Source of the DNA: Paenibacillus farraposensis
Lineage (GTDB): Bacteria; Bacillota; Bacilli; Paenibacillales; Paenibacillaceae
Direction: 5' to 3'
Assembly: GCF_020736845.1 (NCBI RefSeq)
Contig: NZ_JAFFQR010000095.1
Location: 48,731 to 112,730 of the forward strand
Length of the DNA: 64,000 nt
In this document: piece by piece, positions 47,339 to 54,346 of the stretch
How positions within the stretch are numbered: the first letter of the stretch is position 1
Layout of the letters: each line of letters opens with the position of its first letter
The notes under the pieces: generated by a model
Databases searched by the model: none
Seen by the model: only the letters and a program-made list of their open reading frames with translations
What the model was told of the DNA's origin: nothing
Position numbers and translations under genes: made by a program

Positions 47339-48458
47339 ATACTTCTACCACCTTTCTGCCGTTTACGGCTGGTCTAACTTGGTCTATAAAACTTTGCAAC
47401 ATATCAAGGCTTTCCCCCAAGCGCTTTTTCTCACCCATGTTTGCAGCTCCGATTGCACCTAACATGAATGAAGTGATTCCGACCGTTTCAAGAAATCTTT
47501 TGACGTGGTTATTCAATTGCAAGGCATTGATATTGGACTCAGAACGAAGCTTCTTCATTTTCAATTCCGCTTGCTGTTCATCGAAGTCATCTGTCTTCTG
47601 TAATTTCAAAGCTTCCAACTCTTCTTTCTTCTGTTGGTAGCCAGATTTCAATTGCTCGACTTTTAAACGCTCCAGTTCTAAATCTTCATTGATTTTGTTT
47701 TTCCAATATTCATCGCGCAGCTTGAGCTGCGCTTCCGCCTCTTTTTCCTTTTGACGAATGAAAATGCCTGTTTCTTCCTCATGACGCTCTACAGCCGCAG
47801 AAACGGCATCCTCAAGTTGATCCGCAGGAATGGCATCTTTGTACTGTCTCTGTAACTCAAGCTTGTCCCGCTCTGCCTGCTCTGCTCTTTCCTCTGCCTC
47901 ACGCACAGCAGCTTCGAGCCGAGCTTTGGTTTCTACAAATGCCTTGTGAGTGCTAATCAATCCCTCATCAAGCTGCTGGATAATCTCAGGCGTGGCATTT
48001 TCAGCGATAAATTTCGCTTTATCATACTGCCGACCAGAACCAAAGCCCGCTTGGTCTGCTACAATGTCCCGTACTTGTCCAGTTGGTTGGTCAGGTAAAT
48101 TTTCCTTACCGCCAGCCATCCTTTCTCTGGCCTTTAAACGTTCAACTTCCTCCAATCTCCGCGCCCACTCGACTCGCTCACTAAACGTGAATTCCTTGCG
48201 ATGTTCGTTCTCGCTGATCTCAAGCTGGAGTTGATGTTCAAAATCCTTTATTTCCATGACTCTGACCGTTACTTCTTTCCGGCCAAGAAACTGATGCGCT
48301 CTTAGACGACGCTCTCCGGCAATCAACTGATAATCTGGTGTTACTACAATAGGGTTAATAAGTCCGTTTTGTTCTATATCCTGGGCCAATTCTTCAATTC
48401 CACCAAAGTCCTTACGTATACGATCGCTGACTTTGATTTGAGTTATATCGATTAGCAA
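47319..48458 (-). CDS. ParB-like nuclease-domain protein with coiled coil
   Basis: 379 residues from TTG 48458. Residues 1-95 form the ParB N-domain: LIDITQIKVSDRIRKDFGG, EELAQDIEQNGLINPIVVTP, YQLIAGERRLRAHQFLGRKE (the GERR motif) and SENEHRKEFTFSER. A short HTH region follows; residues 180-330 are coiled coil (EAEERAEQAERDKLELQRQY). No ParA is present, so plasmid-style partition is unlikely. Such phage ParB-like proteins may act in replication or transcription. Confidence 0.85.
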   Translation of the reverse strand: MLIDITQIKVSDRIRKDFGGIEELAQDIEQNGLINPIVVTPDYQLIAGERRLRAHQFLGRKEVTVRVMEIKDFEHQLQLEISENEHRKEFTFSERVEWARRLEEVERLKARERMAGGKENLPDQPTGQVRDIVADQAGFGSGRQYDKAKFIAENATPEIIQQLDEGLISTHKAFVETKARLEAAVREAEERAEQAERDKLELQRQYKDAIPADQLEDAVSAAVERHEEETGIFIRQKEKEAEAQLKLRDEYWKNKINEDLELERLKVEQLKSGYQQKKEELEALKLQKTDDFDEQQAELKMKKLRSESNINALQLNNHVKRFLETVGITSFMLGAIGAANMGEKKRLGESLDMLQSFIDQVRPAVNGRKVVEVYDIDKQ

Positions 48459-48541
48459 AATGATTCTCCTCTCTAAAGGCTATTGAATAAAAATGTCGAA
48501 TATTAGTGCTAGAAACATAACTTATAAAGGAGAGTGTTATC
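48459..48541. promoter_or_regulatory. Divergent promoter region
   Basis: An 83-base gap between the minus-strand early operon and the + gene at 48542. Both promoters should lie here but no -35/-10 pair close to consensus is recognised. Confidence 0.35.
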
Positions 48542-48913
48542 TTGGTTATTCGTCCTATTAAAGAGCATCTGGATTTCAAAGTTGATGCATTAAGTAAAAT
48601 TTCAAGCCTAATAAATCAAGGCGATTGCCGCGTAAGTATCGTGACAACTTTCGGAAAAATAGAAGGTGCTATTGCACCTAAAAAGAAAGACAGTTTCAAC
48701 GATTTAAATGATCTTATGGGAGTAGCAATCGCAGAATATTCCGCTTACTTGGAAGAACAACAATCGAGTGAAGCGCTACAATATAACTTCATCGTCTTGA
48801 ACAATGTTGTTGTATCACCATTTTCTGGTTATAACTCCATTGAGTATGAACAATTAGTTGTCTATAGCGATCAGATAGTTGCCTTTAGTTTTTTGAAAGA
48901 TGGAGTAAAATAA
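48542..48913 (+). CDS. Hypothetical protein on the opposite strand
   Basis: 123 residues from TTG with AAAGGAGAGTGTTATC upstream. RPIKEHLDFKVDALSKISSL, CRVSIVTTFGKIEGAIAPKK, LQYNFIVLNNVVVSPFSGYN. Alpha/beta with no recognised domain. Its 3' end overlaps the converging minus gene by 29 bases. Transcribed against the early genes, so possibly active in the lysogen. Confidence 0.65.
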   Translation: MVIRPIKEHLDFKVDALSKISSLINQGDCRVSIVTTFGKIEGAIAPKKKDSFNDLNDLMGVAIAEYSAYLEEQQSSEALQYNFIVLNNVVVSPFSGYNSIEYEQLVVYSDQIVAFSFLKDGVK

Positions 48914-49352
48914 AGGATTTACAATATCCAAAAGTTCTTATCCTATCTTCTGGATGTCTTGGCTTGTAGTCAGAGAAACATTTCCGGATTAATTCAATTA
49001 TTCTTTCCCAAGGGGCATCCATCGAAGATACCTCTTTGATCATTTTCATATCAGTCATAGAGGGTATCTTGTTCGACAATTCAGCAAAAACATTCAATAT
49101 CTTTTGTTCCTTGTCATTGAGTCCCACTAAAATCGAATCGGCATTATGAGAGCTATAACCATTGAGTTGAGCGTGTTCTTTAACGTATTCTTTCGCTTGT
49201 TCAAGAATGCGCTCTGCTTTCAAGCACGATACTTGATGCTTATTAAGTAAACGAAGAATATCATATGCAAGATCGTCACCTTCTGGATATTCTTGTGTTG
49301 TCATGACCGTAATGCGCTTGTTCTTGATTACATCAATATTGGGTGTAGTCAT
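48885..49352 (-). CDS. Hypothetical early phage protein
   Basis: 155 residues with AGAAAGGAGAAACAGT upstream. LAYDILRLLNKHQVSCLKAE, RILEQAKEYVKEHAQLNGYS, DAPWERIIELIRKCFSDYKP. Helical. Third gene of the minus-strand early operon after the Cro-like and excisionase-like genes. No family recognised. Confidence 0.6.
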   Translation of the reverse strand: MTTPNIDVIKNKRITVMTTQEYPEGDDLAYDILRLLNKHQVSCLKAERILEQAKEYVKEHAQLNGYSSHNADSILVGLNDKEQKILNVFAELSNKIPSMTDMKMIKEVSSMDAPWERIIELIRKCFSDYKPRHPEDRIRTFGYCKSFILLHLSKN

Positions 49353-49366
49353 ACTGTTTCTCCTTT

Positions 49367-49657
49367 CTATTTTTTGTTTTCAATCAATCCTTCTTCATAC
49401 TCCAGAAGCCACTCTCTTTTAATTTTCCAATGCCTTCCCTGTTTATAGGCTTTCAACTTTCCCTGCTTAATTCGGTTAATCACTGTGTACTTACTAACCT
49501 TTAGATGCCGAGCTACGTCCAAGACGTCGAGCGTGGGCGGTAAATTCGGCTGTTTAGGATTATCTTCATCTGGACGTTGCAGTGAAAAACCTTGCTCTAT
49601 TGCTTGGTTAATAGCTTCGGATAGGAATGCAACGATAGTCTGTTCGATAGTAGACAT
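49367..49657 (-). CDS. Excisionase-type HTH protein
   Basis: 96 residues. LPPTLDVLDVARHLKVSKYT, VINRIKQGKLKAYKQGRHWK, IKREWLLEYEEG is the HTH_17/excisionase fold (LDVxDVAxxLxVSKYTVxxRIxxGKLxAxKxGxxWxI). It lies second in the early operon after the Cro-like gene. It may serve as excisionase or early regulator. Confidence 0.85.
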   Translation of the reverse strand: MSTIEQTIVAFLSEAINQAIEQGFSLQRPDEDNPKQPNLPPTLDVLDVARHLKVSKYTVINRIKQGKLKAYKQGRHWKIKREWLLEYEEGLIENKK

Positions 49658-49680
49658 TTCACTTGAGCCTTCCTTTCTCT

Positions 49681-49893
49681 CTAAGCGGTCTTTGAATCGG
49701 ATTTTTCAAATAGATAGTCTAATGAGCTGTTCGGGAAAAAGGTCTTCTGGATTGTGAAAGCTTCATCTAGGAGCAAAGGCGATTTCCCAGATAGCTTGCT
49801 GGACAGAGTGGCAGGCCGGATACCCAAGATGGGCGCTATGTCCTTTTGCTTTAGACCTTTTCGTGCTAGTTCAGCGGCAAGGTTTGGGTACAT
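49681..49893 (-). CDS. Cro-like HTH protein
   Basis: 70 residues. LAAELARKGLKQKDIAPILG, IRPATLSSKLSGKSPLLLDE is a Cro/C1 helix-turn-helix. Divergent from the repressor gene, with four operators between, as in the lambda switch. First gene of the leftward early operon. Overall role as Cro inferred from position. Confidence 0.85.
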   Translation of the reverse strand: MYPNLAAELARKGLKQKDIAPILGIRPATLSSKLSGKSPLLLDEAFTIQKTFFPNSSLDYLFEKSDSKTA

Positions 49894-49920
49894 TGATCTT
49901 AGTTCCTCCTTTCATAAATT

Positions 49921-50077
49921 AGTTACGACAAATCGTAACTTTTGAGTTGATAATATACGATATATAGTAACGAGTCAATACCTTTTTAACATAAAGTTAC
50001 AACACGTCGTAATAATTTATTTACAATAGGGTAAGAATGAATTAAAATAGTAAACAACTTACGATATACCGTAAGTT
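49921..50077. promoter_or_regulatory. Immunity operators (four sites)
   Basis: O1 49921-49940 AGTTACGACAAATCGTAACT (perfect 8-4-8); O2 about 49953-49972, degenerate (ATACGA...AGTAAC); O3 49995-50014 AGTTACAACACGTCGTAATA; O4 50056-50077, AACTTACG and CGTAAGTT separated by ATATAC (perfect). Common half-site GTTACGA/TTACG. They are the expected sites for the CI-like and Cro-like proteins on either side. Confidence 0.85.
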
Positions 50078-50101
50078 AATTTATGAAAGATGGTGTTTTG
50101 A

Positions 50102-50446
50102 TTGAAAAGAGGCGAATACCTTCTACAGATTATTGAAGAAAAAGGCTACACCGTAATGAGCCTGTCAAAAGAATCAGGCGTACCGTATACCACTATCCGG
50201 TCAATGATTGAACGTAATTTAGTCAATGCATCAATTGATAATGTTTTGAAAATATGTTCCGTCCTGGGGATAAAGGCAGAAGAATTAGATGGCCGTAAGC
50301 CAACTAATGCCGGTAATAATTTGTCTGAAAGCGAAATTTTAACGCTTGCCGCGCACAAAATTGGACATGAAGGGGCCTTAACAGAGGAGCAGCTCGCACA
50401 GATTAAACTAGCTATGAAAATTGCTCTCGCAAAAAACGATAAGTGA
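50102..50446 (+). CDS. CI-like phage repressor
   Basis: 114 residues from TTG. N-terminal HTH: EYLLQIIEEKGYTVMSLSKE, SGVPYTTIRSMIERNLVNAS, IDNVLKICSVLGIKAEELDG. A short helical C-terminus (TEEQLAQIKLAMKIALAKND) lacks a LexA-type S24 peptidase domain, so autocleavage is not expected; removal probably depends on the ImmA-like gene next door. Maintains lysogeny through the operators upstream. Confidence 0.85.
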   Translation: MKRGEYLLQIIEEKGYTVMSLSKESGVPYTTIRSMIERNLVNASIDNVLKICSVLGIKAEELDGRKPTNAGNNLSESEILTLAAHKIGHEGALTEEQLAQIKLAMKIALAKNDK

Positions 50447-50466
50447 TTACATCGGGAGATGGATGA

Positions 50467-50937
50467 ATGATTAGCTATGAGGAATTAAAGCAAGAGGTTC
50501 CGATTATTTTGGATGACCAGGCGACGCTCCCAGTATGGCTAAAGGGGATATTCATTGAATCAAGTACATCTGACATGATACTACTCAACAAAAGCATTGA
50601 GTCAAAGCGGGAGCGTAAATGTGTTTTGGCCGAGGAACTAGGGCATTATCACTTAACCGTAGGTAACATAGTAGATCAGTCCATTATTGGGAATCAACAG
50701 CAAGAACTACGGGCGAGGCAATGGGGATATGAAAAGCTTGTCCCGCTGTCTGCAATTGTACAGGCATTTCACACTCGGGTTAAAGGACGGTATGAAATCG
50801 CGGAGTACTTGGATGTAACCGAGGATTTTTTGAAAGCCAGCATTGACCGTTATCGTAACAAATACGGAATTTACACCACGTGGAATAATTACATAATCTA
50901 CTTCGATCCGTTAGTGGTCGCTGAAATGTACGAGTAA
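50467..50937 (+). CDS. ImmA/IrrE-like metallopeptidase (atypical motif)
   Basis: 156 residues. SIESKRERKCVLAEELGHYH is the zinc motif region; the usual HExxH reads E-E-L-G-H here, so the first His is replaced. Other family parts are visible (IPIILDDQATLPVWLKGIFI-like start; ARQWGYEKLVPLSAI; VTEDFLKASIDRYRNKYG). ImmA cleaves the ICEBs1 repressor; here the partner would be the CI-like protein, 20 bases upstream in the same unit. The E for H change also occurs in some related phage genes, so loss of activity is not certain. Confidence 0.8.
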   Translation: MISYEELKQEVPIILDDQATLPVWLKGIFIESSTSDMILLNKSIESKRERKCVLAEELGHYHLTVGNIVDQSIIGNQQQELRARQWGYEKLVPLSAIVQAFHTRVKGRYEIAEYLDVTEDFLKASIDRYRNKYGIYTTWNNYIIYFDPLVVAEMYE

Positions 50938-50939
50938 TG

Positions 50940-50975
50940 TAATCTTGCGCTTTCCAGCCGCAAGGCTGTTTAAAT
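50940..50975 (+). terminator. Weak terminator after the repressor operon
   Basis: CTTGCG (50944-50949) pairs with CGCAAG (50959-50964), with an overlapping AGCC-GCAA-GGCT hairpin followed by TGTTTAAAT. The T-run is poor. Confidence 0.4.
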
Positions 50976-50985
50976 ATACCCCAAA

Positions 50986-51003
50986 ACAGAACGTATGTTC
51001 TGT
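50986..51003 (+). promoter_or_regulatory. LexA (SOS)-type box upstream of the integrase
   Basis: ACAGAAC-GTAT-GTTCTGT. The core GAAC-N4-GTTC with R-N-R-Y centre (GTAT) fits the Gram-positive LexA/DinR box. It ends 27 bases before the integrase GTG. It would tie integrase expression to DNA damage. Confidence 0.6.
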
Positions 51004-51030
51004 AATACCCAGAAGAAAGGAGTCATAGCT

Positions 51031-52254
51031 GTGAAAAATAAGGAAAAATCCACCAAGAGGAAGTTACCCCCAAATGTCAGAGAACGTGATGGCAAGTATT
51101 CTTATCGCTACTACATTCCCACTACCAAATTCGTTGATGGGGAGGAAAAGAAAAGCAGCAAAGAGACAGAGTCGCCCAGGTTTGACACGATTCAGGAGGC
51201 AGTTGACTTTGGGATATTAATCGAAGCGAAAAAGATACAGAAAAAGTTGAAATACACAGACGACTTAACGGTAAGTACTTGGAGTAAGACATGGCTTAAG
51301 GCGTACATCATCGAGAGCGAGCCTGCGAAAAACACAATCAGGAGCCGCGATTACGGGCTAAGTGTAGTATTGGAGCAATTCGGTGGTTTTGCGCTCAAAG
51401 ACGTAACAACAAGCCAATATCAGGATTTTTTGTATAGGCTGAAAGAGGAAGGAAAGAGCCGCAACACTATTACTGTAATCCATACGGCAGCATCACTTAT
51501 GTTTAAACACGCTAAGCGCAATGGCTTGATCGAATTCGATCCGACTGCCGATGCGGTTATTCCCAAAGAGCGAAAAACAGCACGTAAAATCGGAGAAAAA
51601 AGACAAGTCCTCCCCAAGTTTCTTGAGAAGGACGAGTTAAAGAAATTTCTTCAATTAGCCAGGTTCATGCTTACAACCAACATGTGGGCTTTCTTCGTTG
51701 TGTTGTCCTACACCGGCTTGCGGATCAGCGAGGCCGCAGGTCTTCAATGGGAGGATATTGACATGGAGAAAAGAACGATTGATGTAAACAAACAGATATA
51801 CGGTACAAGCGTTCTTAAGTATTCCTTTATTCCCCCAAAGAATGAACAGAGTGAACGTATCGTAAGCTTTGGAGACACCGTAGCCAAGGCTCTCAGATTA
51901 TTGCAGGAGTGGCAAAAGGATGAACGTCTATCCGCAAAAAAATTCAACCCGAAGGATAATTTTGTTTTCTGGTGTCCCACTTTTCCAGGATACCCAGTTC
52001 AGGTTACAGGAATGGGCAACTTTATGCGAAAGGTTCTTGGGAAAGCTGAGTTGCCGACAAATCTTACTCCACACAGTTTACGCCACACTCACGTATCATT
52101 ACTCGCTTCTAATCCGCGAGTTGGACTCCCAGAGATCCAGGCACGAATCGGGCATAAGAGCAATTCGAAAGTTACAGAACTGATCTATCTCCACGTCACA
52201 AAGAATAGGCAATTTGAGATTGCTGATGACTTTGAATGGGCAATAAACAATTAG
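51031..52254 (+). CDS. int: Tyrosine-type phage integrase
   Basis: 407 residues from GTG 51031 (GGAG eight bases upstream). N-terminal AP2-like arm-binding region (NVRERDGKYSYRYYIPTTKF), SAM-like core-binding domain (SEPAKNTIRSRDYGLSVVLE, TVIHTAASLMFKHAKRNGLI) and catalytic domain with YTGLRISEAAGLQW (R), PHSLRHTHVS (HxxR), ARIGHKS (H) and the nucleophile Tyr in ELIYLHVTKN. Complete. It drives integration and excision at an att site expected directly downstream. Confidence 0.95.
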   Translation: MKNKEKSTKRKLPPNVRERDGKYSYRYYIPTTKFVDGEEKKSSKETESPRFDTIQEAVDFGILIEAKKIQKKLKYTDDLTVSTWSKTWLKAYIIESEPAKNTIRSRDYGLSVVLEQFGGFALKDVTTSQYQDFLYRLKEEGKSRNTITVIHTAASLMFKHAKRNGLIEFDPTADAVIPKERKTARKIGEKRQVLPKFLEKDELKKFLQLARFMLTTNMWAFFVVLSYTGLRISEAAGLQWEDIDMEKRTIDVNKQIYGTSVLKYSFIPPKNEQSERIVSFGDTVAKALRLLQEWQKDERLSAKKFNPKDNFVFWCPTFPGYPVQVTGMGNFMRKVLGKAELPTNLTPHSLRHTHVSLLASNPRVGLPEIQARIGHKSNSKVTELIYLHVTKNRQFEIADDFEWAINN

Positions 52255-52465
52255 ATGCGGGTAATTTGCGGGTAACTCGCTCGAATCCATAACCCCGAAA
52301 ACTCTTGCCATATAAGGCAATTTGACTATATAACTACCTATTGGCTAAATATATTTAAAATAACAATAATCTTGCGAAAGATTGGAGCCTAGTATATACA
52401 ACACGATTTCGCTTTGGCCTAAACTCGGCCTGACCCGGAAAATAAATGCTTCAACATGCTCATGA
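52255..52465. other. Probable attR / right prophage junction
   Basis: An AT-rich 210-base gap after the integrase. It contains a small inverted repeat (TTGCC-ATATA-AGGCAA, near 52309-52324) and then a GC-richer stretch with host-like character. No tRNA is here, and I found no matching direct repeat on the left, so the core site is not defined. Confidence 0.45.
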
Positions 52466-52469
52466 CAAA

Positions 52470-52512
52470 AAGCCGAAAGGGTACCCCTACTGGTACGCTT
52501 TCGGCTTATACG
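52470..52512 (-). terminator. Terminator of the aldo/keto reductase gene
   Basis: GCCGAAAG-GGTACC pairs with GGTAC-GCTTTCGGC; the minus strand continues with TTTTTGTC. It marks the first clear host feature to the right of the prophage. Confidence 0.8.
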
Positions 52513-52521
52513 CATGCTTGC

Positions 52522-53505
52522 CTACGGCAAACGGTAAAACGCAAACGGCTCGCCGCTGCGGAAGGAAAGGCTGGCTTGCTCCAGCTTGTCCAGCGTTGGT
52601 GCATCCAGATGCACGGAGACACTGAGCAGATTATGCTGCACCTGCTCTACCTGCGTGGCCCCAACAATAACACTAGAAACGGCGGGCCTGTTCATCAGCC
52701 AGGCTAATGACAGCGCCGTGGGCGAAGTGCCCAGCTCTTCAGCGATTCCATTTACTTGGTTTCCAAGTTCAATTCGCTCAGGGCTAAGGAAGCGGCTGAA
52801 GTTTGGATCGGTTTCGGCTCTGGAGCCGGCAGGTACAGCACCACCTCCAGCATATTTGCCGGTGAGAATGCCTCCGGCAAGCGGGAAGTAGGGAATGATT
52901 CCGATTCCTTGATCGAGGCAGAGCGGGAGCAGCTCCATCTCCGGCGTACGGTCGGCGAGGGAGTAGCTGCACTGAATCGAGACATACTTCACCAGATTTT
53001 GCGCTTCGCTGATCCCCAGCGCCTTCATCATTTCCCAGGCCGTGTAATTGGAAGCACCGATATAACGCACTTTACCTGCGGAGACCATATCATCAAGTGT
53101 GCATAGCGTTTCCTCCAACGGGGTGTAGGGGTCGAATGTGTGAATCTGGTACAGATCGACATAATCAGTCTTCAGACGGCGCAAGCTGCCCTCAAGCTCC
53201 TGCATCAGATGATGGCGGGAAGAGCCGCTCCCCCCCGGTCCTTCGTGCTTCGGAAGGCCTGCTTTGGTGGCAAGAACGACAGACTGCCGTCTACCTTCCA
53301 GCGCCTGCCCGATAATTCTTTCCGATTCCGAACCAGCATAAATATTGGCGGTATCTATAAAATTAATTCCCTGGTCGAGTGCAGCATGGATGATATTCAT
53401 CGAAGTCTTCTGGTCAGCTCTTTTACCAAAAGAATTGGTACCAAGGCCAAGTTCGGACACCTGAAGCCTACTGTTTCCCAAGCGATTATATTTCACCCTG
53501 TTCAT
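52522..53505 (-). CDS. Aldo/keto reductase
   Basis: 327 residues from ATG 53505 (AAGGACTG upstream). YNRLGNSRLQVSELGLGTNS, FGKR, INFIDTANIYAGSESERIIG (D and Y of the catalytic tetrad), SVVLATKAGLPK (K), DYVDLYQIHTFDPYTPLEET (H) and GAGSSR-like NADPH region near the C-terminus (TALSLAWLMNRPAVSSVIVG, A). Uses NADPH to reduce aldehydes or ketones; resembles the YghZ/Kv-beta group. Full length and monocistronic. Confidence 0.93.
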   Translation of the reverse strand: MNRVKYNRLGNSRLQVSELGLGTNSFGKRADQKTSMNIIHAALDQGINFIDTANIYAGSESERIIGQALEGRRQSVVLATKAGLPKHEGPGGSGSSRHHLMQELEGSLRRLKTDYVDLYQIHTFDPYTPLEETLCTLDDMVSAGKVRYIGASNYTAWEMMKALGISEAQNLVKYVSIQCSYSLADRTPEMELLPLCLDQGIGIIPYFPLAGGILTGKYAGGGAVPAGSRAETDPNFSRFLSPERIELGNQVNGIAEELGTSPTALSLAWLMNRPAVSSVIVGATQVEQVQHNLLSVSVHLDAPTLDKLEQASLSFRSGEPFAFYRLP

Positions 53506-53602
53506 CAGTCCTTTTCCTGTGGATCGTTGTACCTTGGCTGTAAACGGCATTCATACTCTTTGGGAAACTGTACAAATTTAAATAAAACTTGTACAGGCTC
53601 TG

Positions 53603-54106
53603 TTATTCCGCAGGGGCTGTAAAGCTGCGTTTGGCAAACTCACTGTCCAGCATGTAAAAAGCGTTGCTGTCTCGTTCAATACGCTTGAGCTTTTGGATAA
53701 CCCCATCGAACAGAGCTTCCTCTTCAACTTGTTCATCGATAAACCATTTCAGGAAATGGATCGTTGCATGCTCTCGCGCATCCAGAGCCAAATCGGCCAA
53801 ATGGTAAAATTTCTGTGTGTTTTGCTGTTCATGCTTGTAGCCGTGCTCAAATACGTCCAACATGGACTCGTAGCTATTTTTAGGCTCAGGTAATGCTGCC
53901 AACGTAACTCGCCCTCTGCGGTCATTAATATATTTGTACAGCTTCATCGCATGAAACCGTTCCTCCTCCGCTTGTACCAGGAAGAAGTTTGCGAATCCAT
54001 CCAGACTTTCACTGGAGCAATAAGCGGCCATCGCCAGATACACATGAGCGGAGTAAAATTCAAAGTTCATTTGCTCATTCAGAGCCTGTACCAAATTGTC
54101 ATTCAT
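53603..54106 (-). CDS. Ferritin (non-haem)
   Basis: 167 residues, all helical. Ferroxidase ligands are visible in EQMNFEFYSAHVYL (E and Y), AEEERFHAMKLYKY (E-x-x-H), ENxQ-equivalent EQQNTQKFYHL and FIDEQVEEEALF. Lengths and pattern match bacterial FtnA. It stores iron as a 24-mer cage. The next gene downstream on the same strand starts after 97 bases; no Fur box is recognised. Confidence 0.95.
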   Translation of the reverse strand: MNDNLVQALNEQMNFEFYSAHVYLAMAAYCSSESLDGFANFFLVQAEEERFHAMKLYKYINDRRGRVTLAALPEPKNSYESMLDVFEHGYKHEQQNTQKFYHLADLALDAREHATIHFLKWFIDEQVEEEALFDGVIQKLKRIERDSNAFYMLDSEFAKRSFTAPAE

Positions 54107-54249
54107 GTCTCAGGTCACCTCGGTCATTATTTGATATGTAGCGTACTTAGTGTAACACAAGAGTGCCTACGGGAATACACGCTGCCTGAGAAATGACAGG
54201 GAAAATGACGGTCCAATTGCCGCAAGCCCATAACCGGCCCAAAATAGAA

Positions 54250-54298
54250 ACCAGCAAGCCTCCGGAGGGTCGGAGCTTGCTGGTTCATTTTTACATCT
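54250..54298 (-). terminator. Terminator of the cellulase gene
   Basis: CCAGCAAGC (54252-54260) pairs with GCTTGCTGG (54276-54284), with a CCTCCGG/TCGGA inner stem. The minus strand continues with TTTCTATTTT. Confidence 0.75.
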
Positions 54299-54346
54299 CT
54301 GCGATGAAAAAAGTAGGCCACTCTTCACAGAACGATCATACCAATA

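Noticed and set aside
48080..48110. Seventh copy of the AGGAAA/TTTCCT palindrome (CAGGTAAATTTTCCTT)
   Set aside because: Lies inside the ParB-like coding region, with two mismatches and no start codon nearby.
52255..52465. tRNA or tmRNA as integration target
   Set aside because: No cloverleaf or CCA-like 3' end was recognised on either strand around the integrase.
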